This document shows positions 1 to 7,580 of a stretch of 29,542 nt of DNA, in pieces (position 1 is the first letter of the stretch; each line of letters starts with the position of its first letter). The notes beneath the pieces were generated by a model that made no database searches, was not told the DNA's origin, and saw only the letters and a list, made by a program, of their open reading frames with translations. The position numbers and the translations under genes are program-made. The stretch covers positions 1 to 29,542 of the forward strand of contig JAQBEH010000048.1 in NCBI GenBank assembly GCA_032124015.1, read 5' to 3'. The stretch is from DASRJG01 sp032124015 (GTDB lineage: Bacteria; Acidobacteriota; Polarisedimenticolia; Polarisedimenticolales; DASRJG01).

Positions 1-66
1 GGGACATTTACCTTTTTCGCAGCCATGCGGTATCCGGGGAGCATGCAAGAAAAAGGTAAATGTCCC
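1..66. repeat. Perfect inverted repeat, REP/RAYT-type palindrome
   Basis: Bases 1-18 and 49-66 are exact reverse complements (18 of 18), separated by 30 bases that hold a shorter inner match (CATGC at 24-28 with GCATG at 41-45). The outer ends begin GGGAC and finish GTCCC, with an AAAAAGG tract inside the arm. From memory, repeats of this style lie next to REP-associated (Y1/IS200-like) tyrosine transposases in many genomes; no transposase is present here. The window starts at the first base of the repeat, which would fit a contig broken at a multi-copy element. The palindrome is directly seen; the family assignment is inference. Confidence 0.75.
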
Positions 67-93
67 TGGGATCAACGCTTCGATTGATGACCG

Positions 94-615
94 CTAGAGC
101 AACGCCTGAATCTTTTTTTCGAGGATCGCGCGCGGGACCTCGCCCACCCAGCTGTCGACGATGCGACCCTCGCGATCGATCAGGAACTTGGTGGGGAAAC
201 CGACGACCCCGCCGAACGCGTCAACGACGTCTTCGTCGCCGATCAGGGTCAGGTAGGGGATCTTCATCTCGTCGACGAAAGGCTTCACCTTGTCGACCCC
301 CTCGTCGTCCATCGCGATGCCCACGAGCGTGAATCCCTTGGGTCCGTAGGTGGCGTTGAGGTCCTTGAACATCGGGATTTCCTCGCGGCACGGCGCGCAC
401 CAGGTGGCCCAAAAATCGACGAGACGCACGGTCCCTTGGGCGGTCGAGGAGCGGTAGAGGTTTCCCGTCACGTCCTTCAACTCGAAGTCGGGCGCGGCCC
501 TCATCGCCGCGGGGGGCGCAGGCTGGCGGCCGCCCCCACCGCACCCCGACAGGGAAACCGCCAGGGCGGCGGCGACGATGGTTGCCAGGCCAAAAGACGT
601 CTTGCAGCGGCGCAT
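94..615 (-). CDS. TlpA-like thiol-disulfide oxidoreductase lipoprotein
   Basis: A 173-residue thioredoxin-fold protein, probably anchored to a membrane facing the periplasm. Residues 7-24 are hydrophobic and end in the lipobox LSGC (Cys25), followed by a Gly-rich linker. The AhpC/TSA-Redoxin domain starts with APDFEL near 41, has the redox motif WCAPC at 72-76 in the FWATWCAPC context, and a cis-proline GFPT at about 139-142. Members of this family reduce disulfides in c-type cytochrome maturation or other extracytoplasmic proteins; the substrate cannot be told here because no cytochrome gene is nearby. I chose the ATG at 615 because it is preceded by GGAGG at good spacing and starts a clean lipoprotein signal; a longer reading to 708 lacks this. 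Divergent from ggt. Confidence 0.9.
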   Translation of the reverse strand: MRRCKTSFGLATIVAAALAVSLSGCGGGGRQPAPPAAMRAAPDFELKDVTGNLYRSSTAQGTVRLVDFWATWCAPCREEIPMFKDLNATYGPKGFTLVGIAMDDEGVDKVKPFVDEMKIPYLTLIGDEDVVDAFGGVVGFPTKFLIDREGRIVDSWVGEVPRAILEKKIQALL

Positions 616-662
616 GATCGCGGATCCTCCGGCGCGCCACTTGCGGGCCGACGCGCCGAGGA

Positions 663-671
663 ATTCTAGCA
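663..671 (-). promoter_or_regulatory. Candidate extended -10 promoter for the TlpA-like gene
   Basis: On the minus strand this reads TGCTAGAAT, an extended -10 (TGn plus TAGAAT) about 48 bases before the ATG at 615. No good -35 is visible. The surrounding 14-mer CTTGCTGCTAGAAT differs at only one base from the one before tyrS (26004-26017), which supports a real promoter element. Confidence 0.4.
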
Positions 672-699
672 GCAAGCCCGGGGCCGGACCGTCATCAGG

Positions 700-705
700 C
701 ATAAT
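700..705 (+). promoter_or_regulatory. Candidate -10 for a leaderless ggt transcript
   Basis: CATAAT lies six bases before the ATG at 712, so transcription would start at or next to the start codon. There is no Shine-Dalgarno before ggt and no convincing -35. Read as a leaderless promoter; not proven. Confidence 0.4.
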
Positions 706-711
706 CATGTG

Positions 712-2433
712 ATGCGCCTCCCGGCTCGATCGTCACTGGCCTGCGGCCTCGTCGTGGCTCTGCTCGCGAGCCTCGCGGTCGCATCGCCCGCGGGCGCGGC
801 CTCCCGCCGGCCGCTCGTCGCGGCCCGGGGCATGGTGGTCGCCCCGGAGCGTGAAGCGGCAGCCGTCGGGCTCGCCGTATTGCGCGGCGGGGGGAACGCC
901 GTCGATGCCGCGGTCGCCACGGCCCTCGCCTTGGCCGTCACGTTCCCCCGCGCGGGGAACCTGGGTGGCGGCGGCTTTCTGATCTACCGGGCCCCGGACG
1001 GATCCCACGCCGCCCTCGATTTCCGAGAGACCGCGCCGCAGGCGCTGACCCCGGCACTGTTCGCCGATGCCTCGGGGCGGATCACGACCGCCAAGAGCCA
1101 GAATGGAGGGCTTTCCGTCGGCGTCCCGGGCACGGTCGCGGGACTCGTCGCCGCCCACAAGCGCTGGGGCACGCGCCCCTGGGCTGAGCTCGTAGAACCC
1201 GCCATCCGCCTGGCCGAAGTGGGCGTCGTCGTGTCGGAGCGCACCTCCGAGAGCCTCTCGATCGAAAACGCCCGCCTGGCCACCGATCCGGCGGCGGCGG
1301 CGATTTTCACTCGAAACGGCGCGCCGCTTTCGGAGGGCGACCGGCTGGTCCAGAAGGACCTCGCCAAGACCCTGAGGGCGATCGCCGCGCAGGGAGCGTC
1401 CGGATTCTACGACGGTCCCGTCGCGGCGGCGATCGTCAAGGGGACCGTGGCCGCCGGGGGCGTGATGACCCAAAAGGACCTGGCGCGTTATCGCGCGATC
1501 GAGCGCTCCCCGCTGATCGGAACGTATCGAGGGAGAACGGTCGTCACGTTTCCGCCCCCCTCGAGCGGCGGCGTCGTGCTCTTGCAGGCTCTGGCGATGC
1601 TGGAACGGTTCGAGCTCGCGGCCTCGGGGGCGGGCTCGGCGCTCACGCTGCACCGCATCGCGGAGGCCGAACGCCGTGCCTTCGCCGACCGCACCGTCTA
1701 TCTGGGCGACCCCGACGTCGTCGATGTTCCCGTTTCTGCACTGCTCGATCCCGCTTACCTCGCGGCTCGGGCCGCGACGATTCGCGACGACCGGGCCACA
1801 CCTTCGAGCACGATCCGCCCGGGAACGCTTCCGGGGAGCGAGGGGATGAACACCCTGCATCTTTCCGTCGCGGACGATCGCGGGGGCGCCGTCGCTCTGA
1901 CCACGACGCTGAACTCGTGGTACGGAGCCGCCCTGGTCGCGCCGGGGACCGGCGTCCTCCTCAACAACGAAATCGACGACTTCTCCCTCGCCAAGGGGAT
2001 CGCTAACCAGTTCGGCCTCCTAGGAGGAAACGCAAACGCCGTAGCCGGCGGGAAGCGCCCACTCTCTTCGATGTCCCCGACCATCCTCGAAAGCACGCCG
2101 CCGGGGCCGCGACCGCTGCTGATCCTGGGCACCCCGGGCGGGCCGACGATCATCTCGAGCGTTCTGCAAACGATCATCCACGTCGTCGACGACGGCATGA
2201 CGATCCAAGAAGCGGTGGACGCGCCGCGGATCCACCACCAGTGGCTTCCCGACGAGATCCTCTACGAGCGCCGCGCCTTCACGCCGGAGGTGGCCGACGG
2301 ACTTCGTCTCAGAGGGCACACGCTGAAGGAACGCGGACCGATCGGAAACGTCTGCGCGATCGGGATCGACGCGGAGGGGCGTTACACGGGCGCCTCCGAT
2401 CCTCGCGACGAAGCCGTCGCGCTCGGCTACTGA
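712..2433 (+). CDS. ggt: Gamma-glutamyltranspeptidase (glutathione hydrolase)
   Basis: About 573 residues, the usual size for this secreted Ntn-hydrolase, which cleaves gamma-glutamyl bonds of glutathione and transfers or hydrolyses the glutamyl group. Numbering from the GTG at 709, a signal peptide covers about 1-31 (ending GAAS). The substrate-binding Arg is in DFRETAP (Arg106); autocleavage is expected before Thr382 in MNTLHLSV, giving a small subunit of about 193 residues; TTTLNSWYGA, RPLSSMSPTI (450-459) and GTPGGPTI (474-481) are the expected small-subunit motifs. All key residues are present. Starts GTG 709 and ATG 712 are both in frame; I prefer 712 because of the -10 hexamer at 700-705. 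The stop overlaps the next start (TGATG). Confidence 0.95.
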   Translation: MRLPARSSLACGLVVALLASLAVASPAGAASRRPLVAARGMVVAPEREAAAVGLAVLRGGGNAVDAAVATALALAVTFPRAGNLGGGGFLIYRAPDGSHAALDFRETAPQALTPALFADASGRITTAKSQNGGLSVGVPGTVAGLVAAHKRWGTRPWAELVEPAIRLAEVGVVVSERTSESLSIENARLATDPAAAAIFTRNGAPLSEGDRLVQKDLAKTLRAIAAQGASGFYDGPVAAAIVKGTVAAGGVMTQKDLARYRAIERSPLIGTYRGRTVVTFPPPSSGGVVLLQALAMLERFELAASGAGSALTLHRIAEAERRAFADRTVYLGDPDVVDVPVSALLDPAYLAARAATIRDDRATPSSTIRPGTLPGSEGMNTLHLSVADDRGGAVALTTTLNSWYGAALVAPGTGVLLNNEIDDFSLAKGIANQFGLLGGNANAVAGGKRPLSSMSPTILESTPPGPRPLLILGTPGGPTIISSVLQTIIHVVDDGMTIQEAVDAPRIHHQWLPDEILYERRAFTPEVADGLRLRGHTLKERGPIGNVCAIGIDAEGRYTGASDPRDEAVALGY

Positions 2434-3017
2434 TGTTCCGTAACCGACGATTTGATCCAGGGGGCAAGCGCTTGCTCGTCGCCGTGTTCGGGTCGGCGGA
2501 TCCACCCGAAGGGGATCCGCTCTACGAGCGCGCACGTCAGGTCGGAGGGCTTCTCGTCGCGGCCGGCTACGGCGTCGTGACCGGTGGCTACGGCGGGGTG
2601 ATGGAGGGGGCGAGCCGCGGCGCGGTGGAGGCCGGAGGCGTCGCGGTGGGTGTCACTTGCGCCCGTTTCATCGGGCGCACGCCGAACCGCTTTCTGACCG
2701 AAACGCGCGAGGAGGCCGATCTCGTCGCCCGCACCGGCGCGCTTGTTGCGGCCGCGTGCGGCTACATCGTGCTCCACGGAAAATCGGGAACCCTCGCGGA
2801 GCTGACGCTCGTGTGGGCGCTCCACCGAACGGGGAGCCTGGGACGCCGGCCCATGGTACTTTTGGGAGATGCGTGGAGGCCGTTCCTACATCATCTCGTG
2901 CGAGGCGCGATGATCGAGGACGATCAGTTGGGGATCACACGCGTGGCGGACGGGCCCGAAAACGCGGTCATGGAACTGGATCGGTTCCTCGTCGCGGAGG
3001 GAATCGGTGGGAAATAG
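2433..3017 (+). CDS. LOG-family (SLOG/lysine-decarboxylase-like fold) protein
   Basis: A 194-residue Rossmann-like protein resembling LOG/YvdD proteins, which hydrolyse nucleoside 5'-monophosphates to free base and ribose 5-phosphate. It has VAVFGS near 16-21, GGYGGVME at 51-58 (matching the GGGxGGxM loop) and HGKSGTLAE at 115-123, where the classical motif is PGGxGTxxE; the GT and the Glu remain but the PGG part is HGK. Activity is therefore uncertain and the protein may only bind nucleotides. The ATG at 2433 overlaps the ggt stop by one base, so translation is probably coupled. Longer upstream readings run through ggt in the wrong frame and are rejected. Confidence 0.8.
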   Translation: MFRNRRFDPGGKRLLVAVFGSADPPEGDPLYERARQVGGLLVAAGYGVVTGGYGGVMEGASRGAVEAGGVAVGVTCARFIGRTPNRFLTETREEADLVARTGALVAAACGYIVLHGKSGTLAELTLVWALHRTGSLGRRPMVLLGDAWRPFLHHLVRGAMIEDDQLGITRVADGPENAVMELDRFLVAEGIGGK

Positions 3018-3702
3018 GACGGGTTTCGCGGGCGATCTGGCGGCGCCGATGATTCCGCCCAAGGGCATCCTGAGGGACTACGCCGAGACGATCTTGATCT
3101 GCGTGATCTTCGTCGTCTTCACGCGTGCCTTCATCTTTCAGCAATCGAAGATCCCGAGTGGGTCGATGGAAGACACCCTCCTCATCGGCGACTACATCAT
3201 GGTGAACCGCTACGTGTTCTCGCCCGCCTTAGCACCTTGGGAAAAGGCGCTCCTCCCCGTACGCGACGTGCGCCGCGCCGACGTCATCGTCTTCAAGTTC
3301 CCGGCCGAGCCCGAGGTCGACTACATCAAGCGGGTCATCGGACTTCCCGGGGATACGATCGAGATCCGCCGCGGCATCGTCTACGCCAACGGGGAGCGCG
3401 TCGACGATCCGTACGTCAAGGAGGCCTACCGCCTTCCGGACACGATCGAGCCGTTCACCGTCCCCGAAGGTTCCTATTGGGTGATGGGCGATCATCGCGA
3501 CCGCTCGTCGGATAGTCGCGTCTGGGGGTTCGTCCCCCGCGACTTGATCAAGGGACGCGCGCTTCTGATCTGGTGGTCCTACACGGAAGGCCCCAACGAC
3601 ATCAACCTTCGAGGGATGGATCAGTTGAAGGCGATCGGAAGCAAGATCGCGCACCTCGTGACGCGCTCGCGCTGGAGCCGTTGCTTCACGCTGATCCACT
3701 GA
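3007..3702 (+). CDS. lepB: Signal peptidase I
   Basis: A 231-residue type I leader peptidase that removes signal peptides from exported proteins at the outer face of the inner membrane. One N-terminal membrane segment (about 27-45) is followed by IPSGSMEDTL with catalytic Ser53, then DYIKRVIGLPGD with general-base Lys108, and GDHRDRSSDSR at 161-171 (most relatives have GDNRD). The GTG at 3007 is preceded by GGAGG at 2996-3000 with six-base spacing and overlaps the LOG gene by 11 bases; an internal ATG at 3049 would also keep the membrane segment but lacks a comparable ribosome site. Likely cotranscribed with ggt and the LOG gene. Confidence 0.95.
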   Translation: MGNRTGFAGDLAAPMIPPKGILRDYAETILICVIFVVFTRAFIFQQSKIPSGSMEDTLLIGDYIMVNRYVFSPALAPWEKALLPVRDVRRADVIVFKFPAEPEVDYIKRVIGLPGDTIEIRRGIVYANGERVDDPYVKEAYRLPDTIEPFTVPEGSYWVMGDHRDRSSDSRVWGFVPRDLIKGRALLIWWSYTEGPNDINLRGMDQLKAIGSKIAHLVTRSRWSRCFTLIH

Positions 3703-3710
3703 CCCAGGAA

Positions 3711-3724
3711 GCGCCCGTGGGCGC
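3711..3724 (+). terminator. Short GC hairpin after lepB, possible weak terminator
   Basis: GCGCCCGTGGGCGC forms a 5-6 base-pair stem nine bases after the lepB stop. There is no T-tract behind it, so it is not a standard intrinsic terminator; it may simply mark the end of the ggt-lepB unit before the promoter-like TATATT at 3741. Confidence 0.25.
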
Positions 3725-3740
3725 CTCGCTGCCCCGCGTC

Positions 3741-3746
3741 TATATT
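3741..3746 (+). promoter_or_regulatory. Candidate -10 for the 3758 operon
   Basis: TATATT sits 11 bases before the ATG at 3758, with no Shine-Dalgarno between. A start site 6-7 bases downstream would leave a leader of only about four to six bases. No clear -35. Confidence 0.4.
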
Positions 3747-3757
3747 GGGCGTCGATC

Positions 3758-4348
3758 ATGAGCAAGGAAGACATCGGAGAGGGTAAGGGGGTCATGTCCT
3801 CCGCTTTGCTCCTGGCCGCCGTCGGGGTGGTCATGGTGGCGGGGATGGTCCTCAAAACCGATCCCCCCAAAAACCTCCGGCCTTCCGGCGTTCCGGCCTC
3901 CCCCGCGGCCTCGCTTCCGTTAGGCTCGACGATCACGCCAGAACTCGCACCGGCCGCGCCGGCCGAAACCAAAGCCGAATCCGGAGCCGATCCCGAATCC
4001 GAGTCCCTGCCCGTGCCTGTGCCCGCCGCCGCGCCCGACCCGCTCACCGTCAAGCTCGCCGCGCGCGTGGAAGTCGATTGCGGACGTCTCGCGAAGGCCC
4101 GCGGACAATGGACGGCGCAGTTGCTCGTCGCGTGCAAGCCCGAAACGGTCGAGCGCATGCTCGGCGTCGGGAACGCGTCGGACGCGCTTTACGTGCTCCC
4201 GGTAAACGTCAAGAACGACGCATGTTTCCGCGTCTGTTTCGGCTCCTACGCGACGTCCCAACAAGCGGCGCTCGCCGCCGACCTCCCGAAGGCGCTTCGC
4301 GGCAAGGACAGAATCGGCGCGGTCGAGATCGCCAAGGTGCTCCCGTGA
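3758..4348 (+). CDS. Membrane-anchored protein with SPOR-like C-terminus
   Basis: 196 residues, no firm family. A hydrophobic helix at about 13-32 is followed by a Pro/Ala/Glu-rich linker (about 36-95) and a C-terminal globular part. The last 45 residues (FRVCFGSYATSQQAALAA and onward) have the pattern of a SPOR repeat: beta strand, GSY, then an Ala-rich helix. SPOR domains bind denuded peptidoglycan, so a periplasmic wall-associated role is possible. Four cysteines (about 108, 126, 156, 160) could form disulfides outside the cytoplasm. It heads a three-gene overlapping unit: its TGA overlaps the GTG of the peptidase gene in GTGA. The reading frame and start are well supported; the SPOR call is moderate. 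Confidence 0.75.
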   Translation: MSKEDIGEGKGVMSSALLLAAVGVVMVAGMVLKTDPPKNLRPSGVPASPAASLPLGSTITPELAPAAPAETKAESGADPESESLPVPVPAAAPDPLTVKLAARVEVDCGRLAKARGQWTAQLLVACKPETVERMLGVGNASDALYVLPVNVKNDACFRVCFGSYATSQQAALAADLPKALRGKDRIGAVEIAKVLP

Positions 4349-5655
4349 GGGGCGCGGTCCTGGGCACCGTTTTCGCGGTCCTCGCCTGCGTCTCGCAGGC
4401 TGCGCGCGCCGACGTGCTTCACCTTCATGGGGGCGGCACGATCGACACGGACAACTGGTGGATCGACGGCGACACGCTCAACGTCGAGTCCGAAAACGGC
4501 GTGATCGGGCTCCCGCGCACGATGCTCGTCCGGGTGGAGCCCACCGCCCCAAGAACCCGAGCCGCCGAAGGGGAGGCCCGATCCTCGCCCGCCAAGTCGC
4601 CCACCAAGTTGCCCCGCGCGTCGGCGCACGGCGTCCGCCCGGAGATCGCGGCCAAGATGGACGAGGGGAACGCGGCGCTGATGGCGCGAGATTTCGAAAC
4701 GGCGGTCTTGCGATTTTACGACGTCATGTCAGCCGAGCCCGACGCTTCGGGTCCGCGCATCGGATACGCCGCCGCCGAGATGGCGCTGGGGCGCGATGCC
4801 ATGGCGCTCCCGGTCGTCCTCGACGGACTCGCCCGCGATCCAGCGTCCGCCGATCTCCTCGAGGTCCTCGGCGTTTTGCGCGATCGTGACGAACGGGTCG
4901 ACGACGCCTTGACGTCGTGGCGCGAGGCTTTTCGACTGACCCCTTCGGATCGTCTTCGCGAGCGCATCGTCAAGGCCGAGCGCGAACTGTCCGCGGGGCG
5001 CAACTACTCGTACTCGGCCGCGGCGCACTTCACGCTGCGCTACGACGGCGCTCTCGACCAGGACCTCGTGGCCCAGCTGACCGACTTTCTCGAGGATCGC
5101 TTTCGGGACCTCACTCTGACGTACCGGCACTCGCCCTCCCAATCGATCATCGTCCTGCTCTACCCCCAGCAGGCGTTTCACGACGTGACACAGGCGGGAA
5201 GCGAGATCGCCGGGCTGTACGACGGCAAGATCCGCGTGCCGATGGGGGGGCTCAAGAGGCTCGACCCAAAGGCCCAACGCGTGCTGACCCACGAGCTGAC
5301 CCACGCGATCGTCGCGTCGAAGACGCGGGGCAACTGCGCGCGCTGGCTCCAAGAGGGTTTGGCACAGATGGCCGAGCCGCGAACGTTGAAGCGCTCCGAC
5401 ATGATCGCGTTGAAGCAAACGGTCCGCGCCGATTCCGCCGCGACCTGGCCCGACCGGGCGTTCACTTACCCCGCCGCCTTGTCCTTCACTCGCTTCCTCG
5501 AAGCGCGGCGCGGGTTTGACCTTCTCGTCGTCCTGCTCGGACGCCTCGGGGATGGCGAAACGCAAGACGCGGCGTTCTTGGCGCTCTACAGCGCCACCTT
5601 CGCAGAGCTCGCGGCCGAGTGGGCGGAGTCACTCATCGGGGAGTCCGGAGGATGA
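4345..5655 (+). CDS. Secreted TPR and peptidase-MA-like metalloprotease
   Basis: 436 residues. A signal peptide (about 1-23, ending ARA) leads into a short beta-rich segment (HLHGGGTIDTDNWWIDGD), a charged Pro-rich linker, TPR-like helices (about 100-215), and a gluzincin domain. The zinc motif HELTH is at 316-320 and the third ligand is likely Glu337 in WLQEGLAQ, the peptidase-MA arrangement. All catalytic residues are intact. The substrate is unknown; the position between a SPOR-like protein and a DnaJ-TPR protein suggests envelope protein handling. The GTG start overlaps the preceding stop by four bases, and the gene's stop overlaps the next ATG (ATGA), so the three genes are probably translationally coupled. 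Confidence 0.8.
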   Translation: MRGAVLGTVFAVLACVSQAARADVLHLHGGGTIDTDNWWIDGDTLNVESENGVIGLPRTMLVRVEPTAPRTRAAEGEARSSPAKSPTKLPRASAHGVRPEIAAKMDEGNAALMARDFETAVLRFYDVMSAEPDASGPRIGYAAAEMALGRDAMALPVVLDGLARDPASADLLEVLGVLRDRDERVDDALTSWREAFRLTPSDRLRERIVKAERELSAGRNYSYSAAAHFTLRYDGALDQDLVAQLTDFLEDRFRDLTLTYRHSPSQSIIVLLYPQQAFHDVTQAGSEIAGLYDGKIRVPMGGLKRLDPKAQRVLTHELTHAIVASKTRGNCARWLQEGLAQMAEPRTLKRSDMIALKQTVRADSAATWPDRAFTYPAALSFTRFLEARRGFDLLVVLLGRLGDGETQDAAFLALYSATFAELAAEWAESLIGESGG

Positions 5656-7127
5656 AGTCGCCCCCTCGCCCTCCGCCTCCCCCACTCTCGCGCGATCGCC
5701 AGCTCGCACGCCTTTTGTGCGCGAGCGCGAGTGCAGGCTCGGGCGGCATCTTGACCGCCTCCCGCGGCAAACTCCGGCGCCTGTTCTGCGTTCAGAAGGG
5801 TTGGATCGTCTTCGCCACGTCGAACCTCATCGAAGAGCAGTTCGTCGAGTACCTGGTCCGAATCGAAGCGATCAGCCCCCGCGTTTACTCCGAGACCATC
5901 GAGGAATCCACGAAGACGAAGACCAAGCCGGTCGCCCACCTCATCCGGACCGGGACCCCGTCGAAAGATGCCCTGGAACGCGGCATGGAAGGGCTGATTC
6001 GCGAGCTTTTGAGCTCAACACTCGAATGGCCCGACGGCCTTTGCCGGTTCGACGAGGGCCTCCCACGCTTGGACGGCGAGGTCACGGTGCGACTGGACCC
6101 GCGAGCGTTGGTCCTCGCGCACGCCAGGCGCTACCCCGCCGCGATCGAAGCCGTGCGCATCCGGATCGGTCCGCCCGATCTCCGGCCGGTCGCCACCTGC
6201 CCCCCGAACGCGCCGGGGGCGCCCTCGGACGAACTCGGCGCGTTTCTGCTCGAACGGTGCAACGGCACGGTGGAGTTGTCGGAACTCGTCAAGGAGTCCC
6301 CGGTCGAAGAAGACGCGACTCTCAGGGCGATTTACGGCTATCTCCTGGTGGGCCTTCTCGACCCGGAAGACCGACAGGCACGCCGAGAGCGAGAGGCGCG
6401 TCTACGGGACGACTCCATTTCGCGCGAGGAATGCCTCGGCCGCCTCACGATGGTCGCGGGACAGGACTACTACGGAGTTTTGGGCGTCGATCACACCGCG
6501 AGGCCCCAGGTCATCCGCGACGCCTACTACTCCCTGGCCCGGCGCTACCACCCGGATAGATTCCGTTCCGGACCCCTCCTCGACCTACTTGCGCGATTCG
6601 AGGATTTCTTCATGCTCGTCACCAACGCGCACAACACTCTGGCCGACCCCCTGCGCCGTGCCGAATACGACGAGCAACTCGCCTCCGCGCAGGGGAGCGA
6701 GGAGGACAAGGGCGCCGACTCGGCCTACCTCGCGAAGCAGAACTTCCTGCGCGGCCGCGCTCTCGCCGGGCAGCGGAAGTTCACCGAGGCGGTGACGTTT
6801 CTTGAAAACGCGGTGTCGCTCGACCCGGGTCACGCCGAATACCAAGCGGAATTGGGACTCGTGCTCTCGCGCAACCCGCGACACCGCGAGGAGGCGGAGC
6901 GCCATCTTCTGCTGTCCATCAATCTCGCCCCGGCGTTCGTATCGCCCTACGTCGCGCTCGGGCAGATGTATCTGAAGGCCGGGCGTCTCGGACGCGCGGG
7001 ACGCATGGCCCGCGAGGCACTGCGCTGGGAGCCGGGGCATCCGGAAGCCTCTGAGCTGTTGGTGGCCGCGGGCGACGCGCCCGACGAACGGGACGATCTC
7101 CAGCAAGGGGTCTTCCGCTCATCCTGA
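5652..7127 (+). CDS. PATAN/DUF4388-like, DnaJ and TPR multidomain protein
   Basis: 491 residues, no signal peptide. The N-terminal part (about 18-150) looks like a DUF4388/PATAN domain, with GGILTASRGKLRRLFCVQKGW resembling its opening strands; the middle (about 190-235) is winged-helix-like. A J-domain spans about 271-341 with DYYGVLGVD, the RRYHPDRF motif (HPD at 300-302) and LADPLRRAEYD. TPR repeats follow (about 359-470). An intact HPD implies that it can stimulate an Hsp70 ATPase; no dnaK is in view. PATAN-type domains occur in regulators of gliding and two-component output in other bacteria, but the role here is unknown. The start ATG overlaps the upstream stop by four bases. Confidence 0.8.
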   Translation: MKSPPRPPPPPLSRDRQLARLLCASASAGSGGILTASRGKLRRLFCVQKGWIVFATSNLIEEQFVEYLVRIEAISPRVYSETIEESTKTKTKPVAHLIRTGTPSKDALERGMEGLIRELLSSTLEWPDGLCRFDEGLPRLDGEVTVRLDPRALVLAHARRYPAAIEAVRIRIGPPDLRPVATCPPNAPGAPSDELGAFLLERCNGTVELSELVKESPVEEDATLRAIYGYLLVGLLDPEDRQARREREARLRDDSISREECLGRLTMVAGQDYYGVLGVDHTARPQVIRDAYYSLARRYHPDRFRSGPLLDLLARFEDFFMLVTNAHNTLADPLRRAEYDEQLASAQGSEEDKGADSAYLAKQNFLRGRALAGQRKFTEAVTFLENAVSLDPGHAEYQAELGLVLSRNPRHREEAERHLLLSINLAPAFVSPYVALGQMYLKAGRLGRAGRMAREALRWEPGHPEASELLVAAGDAPDERDDLQQGVFRSS

Positions 7128-7148
7128 TCGTCTCGTGAGAGGAGCCCC

Positions 7149-7580
7149 GTGCCCCGCGTGATCGACGGCGACAACCTCCTCGGGACCTGGCCCGGACGGA
7201 GCCGGAGCGACGCCGACAAGCGCGCGCTCGCGCGTGAGGTCGACGGCTTGAGGCGCGAAGAAAAGCGGCGCGTGGTTCTCGTGTTCGACGGATCGCCTCC
7301 GCCCGGCGTCTCCTACGGCCCCGACGTCCTGTTTTCCGGGAAGGGTCGCAAGGCCGACGCCGTGATCCTCGAGCTCTTGCGCCAGGAGATCGACAAGAAA
7401 GGGTGGACCGTCGTCACCAACGATCGTTCGCTGGCCGATCAGTGCCGCTGGCTCGGTGCCCGCGTCGAAGCGGCGCGCGCCTTCCGCGATCGCCTCCAAC
7501 GCGAAACGGTGGGAGAAAAGCCGGAACCGGCGGACGATCTCAACTACTGGCTGGAGACCTTCGGCGGCGACGACTCCTAG
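7149..7580 (+). CDS. YacP-like NYN/PIN-fold ribonuclease
   Basis: 143 residues with the layout of YacP/Rae1-type NYN nucleases: VIDGDNLL at 4-11, VFDG at 46-48, GRKADAVILEL with Asp70, and VVTNDRSLADQCRWLGARV with Asp92. These acidic residues are the usual metal-binding set of PIN-like RNases. Bacillus Rae1 cuts mRNA on the ribosome; whether this protein does so is unknown. The GTG start has AGGAG at 7139-7143. It follows the DnaJ-TPR gene by 21 bases. Its TAG stop overlaps the mutS2 stop on the other strand in the shared palindrome CTAG. Confidence 0.85.
   Translation: MPRVIDGDNLLGTWPGRSRSDADKRALAREVDGLRREEKRRVVLVFDGSPPPGVSYGPDVLFSGKGRKADAVILELLRQEIDKKGWTVVTNDRSLADQCRWLGARVEAARAFRDRLQRETVGEKPEPADDLNYWLETFGGDDS

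Noticed and set aside
4345..5655. Peptidase gene starting further upstream at 4078
   Set aside because: That stretch lies in the SPOR-like gene in another frame and lacks a signal peptide; the GTG at 4345 starts a clean one.
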